64,000 nucleotides of DNA from Neobacillus novalis NBRC 102450 (lineage in GTDB: Bacteria > Bacillota > Bacilli > Bacillales > Cytobacillaceae), in contig NZ_BCVP01000010.1 of assembly GCF_001591805.1 (NCBI RefSeq), positions 124,001 through 188,000 on the forward strand. The letters are read 5' to 3'. This document shows positions 51,918 through 60,669 of the stretch, piece by piece. Numbering within the stretch: position 1 is the stretch's first letter; each line of letters opens with the position of its first letter. Both the position numbers and the translations under genes were made by a program. A model generated the notes under the pieces. That model made no database searches, was not told the DNA's origin, and saw only the letters and a program-made list of their open reading frames with translations.

Positions 51918-52659
51918 AAATTTTGACGATGAACATGAAGAACATATTGATGAATCGTGGCTGATCCCCTATGCCGATATCCTGACGCTGCTACTGGCTT
52001 TATTTATTGTGTTATTTGCCTCCAGTGCGGTCGATAAACAGAAATTTATGTCGATTATGCAATCGTTCAAATCGGAATTAACGGGGACGAAAATCGATAA
52101 TCATAAGGCTGGATTGTCCGTTCAGCCGCCAAATAAGGACTTGCCGGATCAAGAGGTGAAAGAACCGAAGCCGGCACAGGGTGCGGCCCCAGGTCCGAGC
52201 AAAGAAGAGACCGAGCTTTTAGAGTTGAAGGGAAAAATTGAAAAGTTCATTGCCGATAGTCACCTGCAAGCAGATGTTACACTGCAAGACACGAAGCGGG
52301 GAGTGGAAATTACCTTTAAGGAAGTCATTCTGTTTGATCCCGGCAAAGCCAGTCTTAAGGATAGTTCCAATCAAACCTTGGATGCCATCATTGTCTTAAT
52401 CAAAACAGTCCCGAATCCAATCAGCATTGAAGGCCATACCGATAATGTGCCAATCAACAATTCGAATTACGCCTCAAACTGGGAGCTGTCCTCGGCCAGG
52501 GCAGTCAGTGTGCTCCATTATTTTGAAACAAAGAATATTGCCAAAGAACGCCTCCAGTTTGCTGGCTATGGTGAATTCAAACCGCTCGTTCCCAATGATA
52601 CTGAGGAGCATAAACAGGTCAATCGCCGCGTGAATATTGTTATTTTACGAAATAGTTAA
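51901..52659 (+). CDS. motB: Flagellar motor stator protein MotB
   Basis: A 252-residue stator subunit with one membrane helix (residues ~22-43) holding the essential ion-carrying Asp26 (PYADILTLLLALFIVLF). Val37, eleven residues after that Asp, matches proton-type MotB rather than sodium-type MotS (Leu). The C-terminal OmpA-like domain (GHTDNVPINNSNYASNWELS, GYGEFKPLVPND) anchors it to peptidoglycan. The linker (residues ~65-110) is Lys/Pro/Glu-rich. Terminator follows. Confidence 0.94.
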   Translation: MRKQRRNFDDEHEEHIDESWLIPYADILTLLLALFIVLFASSAVDKQKFMSIMQSFKSELTGTKIDNHKAGLSVQPPNKDLPDQEVKEPKPAQGAAPGPSKEETELLELKGKIEKFIADSHLQADVTLQDTKRGVEITFKEVILFDPGKASLKDSSNQTLDAIIVLIKTVPNPISIEGHTDNVPINNSNYASNWELSSARAVSVLHYFETKNIAKERLQFAGYGEFKPLVPNDTEEHKQVNRRVNIVILRNS

Positions 52660-52668
52660 TTTTTGAAA

Positions 52669-52710
52669 AAGCCAAACTCTCCCTGAATGGTTGAGCTTGG
52701 CTTCTTTGTT
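52669..52710 (+). terminator. Rho-independent terminator after motB
   Basis: AAGCCAA-ACTC pairs with GAGCTTGGCTT, followed by a T-rich tract. Confidence 0.75.
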
Positions 52711-52720
52711 TATTAGTATA

Positions 52721-53584
52721 TTAGTTGATTTTTTTGACCATTTGCACCTGCTCCGTCGCTTTTGAAAATCCATTTTCTATTAAGTATTGTGTAACTGGAT
52801 TCGATACGGAGGCATTGACGGTCATGATATTTACCTTGTTGTCTGCCTCACCACAAATGCTCGCCAAAATCGTATTGATTATTTCGCTAGTAAGCTCAGA
52901 AAATAGTTCAAGCTGGTAGATGATTACCTTCTCCAGTTGCCCTTCTTGATTCCATACTCTTCGATATAAACAATAACCAAGTGGTTCGTCCCCGGCGGCA
53001 TAATAAACTTGCGCTTCCCCTGGCCTTACACTCTGCCACTGACATTGCCAAGGGACATTTTGTTTATAAAAGGGGAGCGTTGGCAGTTGCTCCGGTCGGA
53101 TTGGCTTTATTTTTATCGACGTGGCCGTGACGGATTGGGCTTCTACAGTTCCGCTTAAAAAGACGACAGAATCGATGATTTCGTAGCCATATTTTTGGTA
53201 TAAACGGATCGCCCGCTCATTTTCTTTAATGGCTTCCAGTGTGGCCACTTCCATTCCCTCTTGCGCATACAGCTTGAACGTCTCATCCATTAGCTGCTTG
53301 GAGACGCCTTTCCCGCGGTAGGAGGCTGCGACGCCGGTTCCGCCATTCCAAACTGTCTTTTTCCCGTCTAGTGTGCGGACGCCATTTAAGATAATTGCCA
53401 CAGGTTCCTCCCCGTCAAAGGCAACCAACGACATTGTCATGGAAAGACCCTCATTTACTAAACGTTGAAAAAATGTCTCCGCGGTCATTTCAATTTGAAC
53501 AAAATACCCCTCAAACCCGCGATTCCACGCAGTAATCGCATCTTCAATTTTGCATTCAGTTAATTTTTTAAAAATAATAGCCAT
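52721..53584 (-). CDS. GNAT family N-acetyltransferase
   Basis: A 287-residue protein. The N-terminal ~150 residues form a complete GNAT domain with acetyl-CoA motif A (GTGVAASYRGKGVSKQLMDE) and the following RLYQKYGYEIIDS strand-helix. Residues ~160-287 look like a second, degenerate GNAT domain (YQLELFSELTSEIINTI, QYLIENGFSKATE). The acceptor is unknown. It is not obviously related to the flagellar genes, being convergent with motAB and alone. Confidence 0.82.
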   Translation of the reverse strand: MAIIFKKLTECKIEDAITAWNRGFEGYFVQIEMTAETFFQRLVNEGLSMTMSLVAFDGEEPVAIILNGVRTLDGKKTVWNGGTGVAASYRGKGVSKQLMDETFKLYAQEGMEVATLEAIKENERAIRLYQKYGYEIIDSVVFLSGTVEAQSVTATSIKIKPIRPEQLPTLPFYKQNVPWQCQWQSVRPGEAQVYYAAGDEPLGYCLYRRVWNQEGQLEKVIIYQLELFSELTSEIINTILASICGEADNKVNIMTVNASVSNPVTQYLIENGFSKATEQVQMVKKIN

Positions 53585-53640
53585 TTGCTTCTCTCCTTAA
53601 CAAGGTGAAATAAACATTAAACTTCTTCTGGCGTTTAAGC

Positions 53641-53790
53641 CGTTTTACTGGCGGATAACCCTCGTTTTTTCGCAGATGGGCGCCATTTACTCGCGAATGG
53701 GCATCATTTACTCGCGGATACCACCCATTTACTCACGGATGCCATTTGTTTACTTGGCGCATAACCCTCTGTTACTGGCAGATTCCCCCT
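53641..53790. repeat. Degenerate tandem repeat with ~20-base units
   Basis: About seven units of 18-26 bases with a consensus near CATTTACTCGCGGATAACC lie in the gap between the SDR gene and the acetyltransferase gene. The best-preserved units are at 53683-53741. No reading frame or terminator explains it. Confidence 0.65.
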
Positions 53791-53805
53791 CATACGAAGA
53801 CTCCC

Positions 53806-54582
53806 CTACTGTGCATGGGCACCGCCATCAACAATCACAATATCCCCCGTAACAAAATCCGCAGCTTTTGAGGCTAGAAATAACGCCACACCCTTCATGT
53901 CTGTGTCCGAGCCAAATCTTCGGAGCGGTGTCCCCTCAAGAATCGCACGACCGCCGTGTTCGAGGATTGCCTTAGACATTTTTGTCGGGAAAAATCCCGG
54001 GGCAATCGCGTTGACACAGATGCCATGCTGGCCCCATTTCACCGCTAAATCCTTGGTAAAAGTAATCACTGCACCCTTGCTTGTATTATAGCCAATTGCA
54101 TTCAAATATTTGGGATCACCGCCTTGTAAACCAGCTACAGAGGCAATGTTGATAATTTTTCCCGATTTTTGTTCAATCATCACTTTCCCTGCTGCCTGGG
54201 ACATTAAGAAGGTCCCGGTAACGTTGACATTCATCACCTTATTCCAGGCCTCAAGCGGCATTTCTTCCACTAGTGCGCCCCATGAAGCTCCGCTATTGTT
54301 AACGAGAATGTCAATCCGGCCAAATTGTTCAACTGTCTGCTGCACGACATGTTGAACATCCTCCGGTTTGGTCACATCACATTTTAACGCAAGGCTTTCA
54401 ACACCAAGATTTTTCAGCCGTGCGCTTACTTCCTCACAGGCCTCAAGGTTTCTTGAACATACCACCACATGTGCACCTGCTTCGGCAAAGCCTTCGGCAA
54501 TTTGCTGACCGAGCCCACGCCCGCCCCCTGTTACAATGGCAACCTTTCCTGTTAAATCAAACAGCTCGTTCACATGCATCAT
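53806..54582 (-). CDS. SDR-family oxidoreductase (3-oxoacyl-ACP-reductase/gluconate-dehydrogenase type)
   Basis: A 258-residue classical short-chain dehydrogenase. NAD(P) motif TGGGRGLG (residues ~18-25), NNSGAS strand, catalytic Ser in IASVAGL and the Tyr-x3-Lys in YNTSKGAV, and the closing DIVIVDGG. Acts on a hydroxy/keto pair; substrate unknown. Last gene of the acyl-CoA-type operon (57751 to 53806), 21 bases after the acyl-CoA dehydrogenase, so it probably oxidises or reduces an intermediate of that pathway. GGAGG site before ATG. Confidence 0.88.
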   Translation of the reverse strand: MMHVNELFDLTGKVAIVTGGGRGLGQQIAEGFAEAGAHVVVCSRNLEACEEVSARLKNLGVESLALKCDVTKPEDVQHVVQQTVEQFGRIDILVNNSGASWGALVEEMPLEAWNKVMNVNVTGTFLMSQAAGKVMIEQKSGKIINIASVAGLQGGDPKYLNAIGYNTSKGAVITFTKDLAVKWGQHGICVNAIAPGFFPTKMSKAILEHGGRAILEGTPLRRFGSDTDMKGVALFLASKAADFVTGDIVIVDGGAHAQ

Positions 54583-54603
54583 CGAAAACCTCCAATCTCA
54601 ACA

Positions 54604-55809
54604 TCATCGGTATTTTTTCAATTCATATCTGGCAATCGCACGGCGGTGGACTTCATCCGGTCCATCCGCTAATCTCAGTGTACGGATATTCGCCCAGCTG
54701 GAGGCTAATGGGAAATCATCACTGACCCCGGCAGCACCGAAGGCTTGGATGGCACGGTCAAGAACCTTTAAGGCCATATTTGGTGCAACGACCTTAATCA
54801 TCGCAATTTCTGCCTTCGCGCGCTTGTTGCCAACGGTATCCATCATATAGGCGGCTTTCAGTGTCAGCAGCCGTGCCTGTTCAATTTCAATTCTTGAATC
54901 AGCAATCCACTCTTGAATCACACCCTGCTCCGCTAGTCTTTTTCCAAATGCTGTACGGATTTGAACGCGGTTACATAATTCCTCCAGCGCTCGTTCTGCT
55001 GCCCCAATTGATCTCATACAATGGTGAATTCGGCCCGGTCCAAGCCGCCCTTGGGCAATCGCAAAGCCTTTTCCTTCCCCCCATAACATGTTGGCGGCTG
55101 GTACCCGGACATTGTCGTATTCAATCTCGGCATGACCATGCGGCGCATGGTCATAACCAAACACCGGCAAAACTCTTTTAATTGTTACTCCAGGGGCATC
55201 AAGGGGAACAAGGATCATCGATTGCTGTTCGTAAGCAGGGGCCGCTGGATCGTTTTTTCCCATGACAATCGCAATTTTACAGCGAGGGTCGCCGGCGCCT
55301 GATGACCACCATTTCGTTCCATTGATGACGTATTCGTCGCCATCACGGATAATGCTGGCCTGAATATTCCGCGCATCTGATGAGGCGACATCCGGTTCAG
55401 TCATTGAAAAACAAGAACGGATCTCTCCAGTTAATAAAGGCTTCAGCCATTTTTCCTTTTGTTCCTCGCTTCCATAGCGGACGAGCACTTCCATATTTCC
55501 GGTATCCGGGGCGGCACAGTTGAATACTTCAGGGGCAATCGCTGATCGGCCCATAATTTCACATAGCGGTGCATATTCGCTGTTGGTTAAACCAGCGCCA
55601 TATTCGCTGTCTGGTAAAAATAAATTCCATAATCCTGCCTGCTTGGCTTTTTCTTTTAGCTCTTCCATTATGGCTGGGATTTTTGAAAAGGGTGCATGTT
55701 TATCAATTTGTTCCATATATACTTTTTCGTTCGGATAAATATACTCTTCCATAAAATCCAGCAGTTTTTCTTGACATGCTTTGACCTTATCGGAATAATC
55801 AAAATTCAC
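54604..55809 (-). CDS. Acyl-CoA dehydrogenase family protein
   Basis: A 401-residue flavoprotein that introduces a double bond into an acyl-CoA. Seen are the FAD/substrate motif [18 protein letters not shown], the WWSSGAGD segment and the C-terminal [20 protein letters not shown], typical of the ACAD10/11-like or fadE2-like branch. A GTG start at 55809, 8 bases after AGGAG, is preferred over the frame's TTG at 55830. It lies in one operon with two hydratase subunits and two SDR genes. No electron-transfer flavoprotein gene is nearby. Confidence 0.9.
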   Translation of the reverse strand: MNFDYSDKVKACQEKLLDFMEEYIYPNEKVYMEQIDKHAPFSKIPAIMEELKEKAKQAGLWNLFLPDSEYGAGLTNSEYAPLCEIMGRSAIAPEVFNCAAPDTGNMEVLVRYGSEEQKEKWLKPLLTGEIRSCFSMTEPDVASSDARNIQASIIRDGDEYVINGTKWWSSGAGDPRCKIAIVMGKNDPAAPAYEQQSMILVPLDAPGVTIKRVLPVFGYDHAPHGHAEIEYDNVRVPAANMLWGEGKGFAIAQGRLGPGRIHHCMRSIGAAERALEELCNRVQIRTAFGKRLAEQGVIQEWIADSRIEIEQARLLTLKAAYMMDTVGNKRAKAEIAMIKVVAPNMALKVLDRAIQAFGAAGVSDDFPLASSWANIRTLRLADGPDEVHRRAIARYELKKYR

Positions 55810-55859
55810 TCTTCCCACTCCTTTTCTCAAGCAGCCAACTAATCATTCATCCAAGGCTT

Positions 55860-56261
55860 TTAGTATTGGTAATAAACAACCTTACCCTTTAAAACCACAT
55901 TCCCCTGTTGGTTAATGGCTTGAACGGCGAATCGCAGCAAATTTTCCTGTTTTTCCTTTAACGTCGCCTTTAAGGTGATGACATCATTCAAAAATACCAT
56001 TCCTTTAAAGCGGATTGAATAATCCTGAATGAAACCTTCTTCATAGTACTCGGTAAAAAGCTTGGCTAGATTGCCCATCGTCCACATCCCATGGGCAATG
56101 ATGCCGGGCAATCCCGCTTTTTCTGCTTCCACATCAATCGTGTGAATCGGATTAAAATCTCCAGAGGCTCCGGCATACTTAATCAAGTCCAGCCTTGAAA
56201 CGGGCTTGAGTTGAATATCCTTTAGCGATTCGCCAACTTGTAATTGCGCAACCGTACTCAC
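55860..56261 (-). CDS. MaoC-like hot-dog dehydratase/hydratase subunit
   Basis: A 133-residue single hot-dog domain with the R-hydratase signature: YAGASGDFNPIHTIDVEAE (Asp and His catalytic pair) followed by GLPGIIAHGMWTMG. It adds water to, or removes it from, an enoyl/3-hydroxyacyl thioester. The GTG start overlaps the stop of the preceding hot-dog gene (GTGA), so the two are translationally coupled and likely form a heterodimer like HadA-HadB. Confidence 0.88.
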   Translation of the reverse strand: MSTVAQLQVGESLKDIQLKPVSRLDLIKYAGASGDFNPIHTIDVEAEKAGLPGIIAHGMWTMGNLAKLFTEYYEEGFIQDYSIRFKGMVFLNDVITLKATLKEKQENLLRFAVQAINQQGNVVLKGKVVYYQY

Positions 56262-56707
56262 CTGGTCAACACCTTCCTTACCGCTTCAGAAATCACGATT
56301 GTCGCGGTTGAACTGAAAATCGTTTTTCCTTCCAAATCCTCGCCATTGTTTTCAAGCACGAGGAAGCCCATTTCACCAAAGCTGCCTTTTTTCTCAAAAT
56401 AATTCTTTACCTTTGTATAACAGTAAAGTTCTTCGCCAACCAATAATGGCCTTTCGTAATGAAACGTTTGTTCACCATGAATCAAGCCTTTATTAGGAAG
56501 GTTAAATCCTTCAATCACACCATAATCAAATACTCTTGGGAAAGTTGGCGGCGCAATATTATTTTTGTAGTACGAAAGTCTTCCGGTTTCTTCATCAAAA
56601 TAAATCGGATGCAGGTCACCGATCGCTTCGGCAAATTTCTTTACCGCACCTCGTTCGACTGCATTTCTTACTTTGTTCGAAAGTTTGCCAATCTGGTCTT
56701 TAAACAA
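56258..56707 (-). CDS. FAS1/MaoC N-terminal-type hot-dog protein, partner subunit
   Basis: A 149-residue hot-dog domain of the MaoC_dehydrat_N type: VERGAVKKFAEAIGDLHPIY, then PPTFPRVFDYG and the HGEQTFHYERPLLVGEEL strand set. This form lacks the full catalytic pair and normally forms the substrate-binding half of a heterodimeric hydratase with a MaoC subunit, which is the next gene. TTG start behind GAGGTGA. Confidence 0.85.
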   Translation of the reverse strand: MFKDQIGKLSNKVRNAVERGAVKKFAEAIGDLHPIYFDEETGRLSYYKNNIAPPTFPRVFDYGVIEGFNLPNKGLIHGEQTFHYERPLLVGEELYCYTKVKNYFEKKGSFGEMGFLVLENNGEDLEGKTIFSSTATIVISEAVRKVLTR

Positions 56708-56807
56708 GTCACTTCACCTCACGAGAAAATTAATTTTAATGATTATTCCATTAGCTCAGAATAAGTAATTCTTATCTTTTGCCATTATTGCTCGATCAGA
56801 CCTCCCT

Positions 56808-56963
56808 TCATGGCCCGAGCGAGCAGCTTTTTGTCATTTTCGGGCCATGAAACCGACTATCATGGCCCGGGTGAGCAGCTTTTTGCCATTTCCGGTCCAT
56901 GAAACCGATTTTCATGACCCATGTGAGCAGCTTTTTGCCATTTCCGGTCCATGAAACCGACTT
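56808..56963. repeat. 52-bp direct tandem repeat, three units
   Basis: Three exact-period units at 56808-56859, 56860-56911 and 56912-56963. Each has the form TCATGGCCCG, then GTGAGCAGCTTTTTGCCATT, then a half ending CCATGAAACCGA. The first two contain an inner palindrome (CATGGCCCG / CGGGCCATG in unit 1) that could fold. It lies between the upstream SDR gene and the hydratase genes of the operon. Confidence 0.85.
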
Positions 56964-56986
56964 TCTGAGTAAAAGGTATACTCATT

Positions 56987-57751
56987 TTAATTTTTTGGTC
57001 CACCGGCAACATAGATAACCTGACCATTCACGAACGATGATTTTTCATCTGCAAAGAAGGCGACAGCATTGGCGATATCAGCGGGCTTCCCGCTTCTTCC
57101 GACAGGTATTTGTGATACACTCGCTTGAATTAATTGCTCAAAAGGAATGCCAATTCTCGCTGCCGTTTCTTTCGTCATTTCTGTTTCGATAAAGCCCGGT
57201 GCGACCGAGTTAGCAGTAATTCCATAGCGCCCGAGCTCAATTGCCAGTGTTTTCGTGAAGCCCTGCAAGCCTGCTTTTGCGGCAGCATAATTGGCCTGGC
57301 CGCGATTTCCAAGCGCTGATGTCGAGGAGATATTGATGATGCGCCCATATTTTTGTTCAACCATATATTTTTGTGCGGCGCGGGCGGAATTGAAGGAGCC
57401 CTTTAAATGGACATCCATAACGGTTTGCCAATCGGAATCGGTCATTTTAAACAACAGATTATCACGGATAACTCCCGCGTTATTGACAAGGATATCAATC
57501 GACCCAAATACCTCGTATGCCTCTTTAATAGCACCTTCTACCTGAGCAGCATCCGTCACATTTGCTACCTTTGAATAAACATCATAGCCTTTTTCCTTTA
57601 ATTCACTTGTTGTCGCACTTAGGGACTCTTCATTTAAATCAATGAAAGCCACCTTTGCTCCTTCCTCAGCAAAAAGCTCGACAATTCCTTTGCCAATGCC
57701 CTTGCTGCCGCCGGTGACAAATGCTACTCTCCCTGCAAATCTTCCAGTCAT
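56987..57751 (-). CDS. SDR-family 3-oxoacyl reductase (FabG/PhaB-like)
   Basis: A 254-residue FabG-type reductase. Cofactor motif TGGSKGIG (residues ~14-21), NNAGV, catalytic Ser in ISSTSALGN and Tyr-x3-Lys in YAAAKAGL, and a GFIETEMT loop. It would interconvert 3-oxo- and 3-hydroxyacyl thioesters, matching the hydratase pair and acyl-CoA dehydrogenase encoded downstream. First gene of the operon, with a palindromic operator about 80-100 bases before its start. Confidence 0.9.
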   Translation of the reverse strand: MTGRFAGRVAFVTGGSKGIGKGIVELFAEEGAKVAFIDLNEESLSATTSELKEKGYDVYSKVANVTDAAQVEGAIKEAYEVFGSIDILVNNAGVIRDNLLFKMTDSDWQTVMDVHLKGSFNSARAAQKYMVEQKYGRIINISSTSALGNRGQANYAAAKAGLQGFTKTLAIELGRYGITANSVAPGFIETEMTKETAARIGIPFEQLIQASVSQIPVGRSGKPADIANAVAFFADEKSSFVNGQVIYVAGGPKN

Positions 57752-57832
57752 CTCTCTTCCTCCTGACCAAAAAATATTTTAGACAACGCTTACAAAAATT
57801 AATTACATATATTATGCCATCATCAACCAGTG

Positions 57833-57852
57833 CATACCTACCGGTTGGTATG
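57833..57852. promoter_or_regulatory. Palindromic operator of the TetR type before the acyl operon
   Basis: CATACCTACCGGTTGGTATG is a 20-bp palindrome with one mismatched pair. It resembles the ACCNACCGGTNGGT sites bound by acyl-CoA-responsive TetR-family regulators. A CATAAT -10-like box lies just downstream on the minus strand, so a bound repressor would cover the -35 region. No regulator gene is adjacent. Confidence 0.6.
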
Positions 57853-58004
57853 TTAGCTTTATTTTATTCCGAAATTTCAGATAAAACAAGTTTTAAGTCA
57901 ACTATTTTGCCATACCTGACTAATTTCCGGCTTTATCACAGATAATAATTGGGATATTCCTAATCGAATATCATCGTTTCTAAATCCTTTGATGAGGTGA
58001 TTTG

Positions 58005-58157
58005 ATGAGCTACAAAGATCATTTAGATCCACACTCACAGCTTTTTCACTCCAATTGGACAAGGCCTAAACATGCCAAGTCGCAAATGAATGGGCAAACA
58101 ATGAGGACGCCAACCAATATTATCCTTAGGAGCAATGCCAAAGCTCACCGGTGGTAA
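58005..58157 (+). CDS. YpzG-like small protein
   Basis: A 50-codon frame beginning MSYKDHLDPHSQLFHSNWTR and ending SNAKAHRW, behind a GAGGTGA ribosome site. The polar, His/Asn-rich composition and the RPKHAKSQMNG segment resemble the YpzG family of small Bacillus (probably sporulation-related) proteins. This match is from memory and only moderately certain. Monocistronic, with a hairpin terminator about 55 bases downstream. Confidence 0.65.
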   Translation: MSYKDHLDPHSQLFHSNWTRPKHAKSQMNGQTMRTPTNIILRSNAKAHRW

Positions 58158-58213
58158 TAGGTTTGGCAAGAAACGAAGAGTGGCAGCCATAGTTTAAGCT
58201 GTCATGAACAGAT

Positions 58214-58260
58214 AAGGTCTTTTCTCGATGATAGTAATCGAGAAAGGGCCTTCCTGTATT
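58214..58260 (+). terminator. Terminator after the YpzG-like gene
   Basis: A 16-bp stem with two G-T/mismatch positions (AAGGTCTTTTCTCGAT / ATCGAGAAAGGGCCTT). The T-tract is interrupted. Confidence 0.6.
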
Positions 58261-58344
58261 TTACCTAGATCTAAACTTTATATTGATATTATAGGAACGA
58301 AACGATAACATAATGAAATAATAAAAAACAGGAGTGAAGCAATT

Positions 58345-58848
58345 ATGTTTGAGAACTTCACAATCAGACATGCAATTCTTAGTGATTTGCCAGCCATTAT
58401 TGACATTTACAATTCAACCATACCAAGCCGATTGGCTACCGCCGATCTTGAACCAGTTTCTATTGAATCCCGTGTGCAGTGGTTTAACGACCATTCTCCG
58501 AATTTCCGGCCATTATGGGTTGTTGAAAACCAAGGGGATACCTGTGCTTGGGTCAGCTTTCAATCCTTTTACGGCCGGCCCGCTTACAACTCTACTGCGG
58601 AAATTAGTATCTATATTCGCCCCGATTTTCGGGGCAGGAAGCTCGGAAAATTCCTGATTCAAAAAGCCATCGAATCCTGCCCGTCGCTCGAAATCAAAAC
58701 CTTGCTTGGGTTTATTTTTGCCCATAATGAACCAAGCATTAAACTTTTCTCAAGCTACGGATTTGCAACCTGGGCCTATCTTCCAAAGGTGGCAGAACTA
58801 GATGGTGTTGAGCGGGATTTACTCATCCTCGGGAAAAGAATTCTTTAA
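58345..58848 (+). CDS. GNAT N-acetyltransferase, phosphinothricin-acetyltransferase-like
   Basis: A 167-residue GNAT enzyme of the PAT/YwnH type: RHAILSDLPAIIDIYN opening, AEISIYIRPDFRGRKLGKFL (acetyl-CoA motif A), HNEPSIKLFSSYGFATWAYL and a closing DLLILGK strand. Such enzymes acetylate methionine sulfoximine/sulfone or related amino compounds. Monocistronic with GGAG upstream of ATG. Confidence 0.88.
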   Translation: MFENFTIRHAILSDLPAIIDIYNSTIPSRLATADLEPVSIESRVQWFNDHSPNFRPLWVVENQGDTCAWVSFQSFYGRPAYNSTAEISIYIRPDFRGRKLGKFLIQKAIESCPSLEIKTLLGFIFAHNEPSIKLFSSYGFATWAYLPKVAELDGVERDLLILGKRIL

Positions 58849-58999
58849 TAATAAATTTTCCCAATAGGACATCAAACACGATTCATAATTTTCCATCATG
58901 GAAATATTCCAAATTCCCTCATTACATAGTACTATGTTATTAAAGAAAAGTATTTCTACCATTCTGGGAAACAGCGTCCTTGAAGGAATTGGAGATTTC

Positions 59000-60631
59000 A
59001 TGGAGAAAAAAAAGCTAATCCTCATCTACTTTATTTCTAGTTTTATTTGGATATACGGTTCCAACTATATTATACATCAATATGTGCATTCCTCCTTCAT
59101 CGAGCTTATCGAAAGAGGTAAAGAAGTCCTGTATATCCTTGTTACAGGCGGGTTTATTTACTTTTTCATCATTAAAAAAGAAGAGTTACATGAATCGAAG
59201 GAAGATCAAAAACGTCTATCCACGTTAATCAATTCGATGGTCGACTTCGTTAATTTTAAAGATGGCGAAGGCAGATGGATTGAAGCGAATGATTTTGGTT
59301 TGCAATTATTTCAGTTGGAAAATGTCGATTATCGCGGAAAAAAGGACTCAGAGTTAGCTGAATATACAGACTTTTATGCCGATGCCCTCAGGTACTGTGA
59401 AATATCTGACGAGGAAGCATGGGAAAATCGGATAATTACCCGGATTGAAGAAATTCTCCCCGTTCCCGATGGCTCTTCGAAAATATTTGACACTATCAAG
59501 GTTCCCCTGTTTAACCCTGATGGCAGCAGAGAGGGTTTAGTGATTATTGGCCGCGACATTACCAAAAAGAAGAAGATGGCACAACAATTAACCGAAAGCC
59601 AGCAGCAATATAAATCATTATTTGAATACAGTCCCGATATCGTTTATATGATGGATTTGAATGGGATTATTACTAACCTGAACCCACAATTTGATGGGAT
59701 TACCGGTTACAAGCGGGAAGACATAATAGGCAGCAATATAAATACCTTTTTACCGAAAAGATATAAAAGGTACATGAAGAATTTTTTTTCCTCAGTAGTT
59801 GAAGAAATTAAACCGCTTATGTTTGAGATTAAATTACCAAATGCTTTTGGTGAAACGATTACTTTACAATGTACATCTGTTCCGATGGTTATTAATGGCG
59901 TTACCACTGGAATCATCGGGTACGGAAGAGATTTGACTTCATTGCGGAAAACAGAGGAGCGCCTTAGAAGAACGGAAAAGCTGTCCGTTGTCGGGGAGTT
60001 ATCTGCCAGTGTGGCCCATGAAATCCGCAATCCGCTTACATCGCTAAAGGGTTTCGTCCAGCTTCTGCAAACGGAAGATAAAAAGCATCAATTCTATTAT
60101 CAAATCATGTTTGATGAGTTAAACCGCATCAATCACATTGTTGGAGAGCTTTTGCTGCTGGCAAAACCACAGGTACTAAAATTCACGAAAGCAGAAATTC
60201 AAAAGCTGCTGAATGACGTGATCTCGTTATTAAACACCGAAGCCAGTTTATATAATGTGCAAATCGAGTCTATTTTTCCAAAAGAAGCCCTGCTAATTGA
60301 ATGCGAGCCAAATCAGCTAAAACAATTGTTCATCAATATTATTAAAAATTCGATTGAAGCAACAATAAATGGCGGCAACGTTTCGATTGGTCTAGAAAAG
60401 GTAAATGGTGATAACGTGTTAATTTCCGTAAAAGACAATGGCTGCGGGATTACGAAGGAGAGATTAACGAAAATTGGCGAACCGTTCTATTCTTCAAAAG
60501 AAAAAGGGACAGGCTTAGGGTTAACGGTCAGCTTCAAAATTGTTCAATCTCACAAAGGGACAATTCGTTTTGAAAGTGAAAAAAATCAAGGAACATCTGT
60601 TGAAGTGATGCTGCCGATTTGTCAAGAATAA
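59000..60631 (+). CDS. PAS-domain sensor histidine kinase (sporulation-kinase type)
   Basis: A 543-residue membrane kinase. Two membrane helices (residues ~6-28 and 42-58), PAS domain 1 (~70-190, ends VIIGRDITKKKK), PAS domain 2 (~198-315, YKSLFEYSPDIVYMMDLNG), HisKA with the phospho-His in SASVAHEIRNPLTSLKG, and HATPase with N box NIIKNSIEA, DNGCG and GTGLGL. The kinase core resembles the Bacillus sporulation kinases that feed Spo0F. No response regulator is adjacent, as expected for an orphan phosphorelay kinase. I start at ATG 59000 after GGAG; the frame is open to 58898. Confidence 0.87.
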   Translation: MEKKKLILIYFISSFIWIYGSNYIIHQYVHSSFIELIERGKEVLYILVTGGFIYFFIIKKEELHESKEDQKRLSTLINSMVDFVNFKDGEGRWIEANDFGLQLFQLENVDYRGKKDSELAEYTDFYADALRYCEISDEEAWENRIITRIEEILPVPDGSSKIFDTIKVPLFNPDGSREGLVIIGRDITKKKKMAQQLTESQQQYKSLFEYSPDIVYMMDLNGIITNLNPQFDGITGYKREDIIGSNINTFLPKRYKRYMKNFFSSVVEEIKPLMFEIKLPNAFGETITLQCTSVPMVINGVTTGIIGYGRDLTSLRKTEERLRRTEKLSVVGELSASVAHEIRNPLTSLKGFVQLLQTEDKKHQFYYQIMFDELNRINHIVGELLLLAKPQVLKFTKAEIQKLLNDVISLLNTEASLYNVQIESIFPKEALLIECEPNQLKQLFINIIKNSIEATINGGNVSIGLEKVNGDNVLISVKDNGCGITKERLTKIGEPFYSSKEKGTGLGLTVSFKIVQSHKGTIRFESEKNQGTSVEVMLPICQE

Positions 60632-60669
60632 AAACTGCTTGGTGCTGTAAGTGCACAGGCAGTTTTTTT
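60631..60669. terminator. Bidirectional terminator between kinase and gerB genes
   Basis: AAAACTGC pairs with GCAGTTTT, with T-runs on each strand, between the convergent stop codons. Confidence 0.75.

Noticed and set aside
51901..52659. Sodium-type MotS instead of MotB
   Set aside because: The residue eleven positions after the essential Asp is Val, as in proton-type MotB, and the ESWLIPYADILT context matches MotB.
53641..56963. Possible CRISPR array at the tandem repeats
   Set aside because: The 52-bp repeat has no unique spacers and the ~20-base units are contiguous and degenerate; no cas gene is present.
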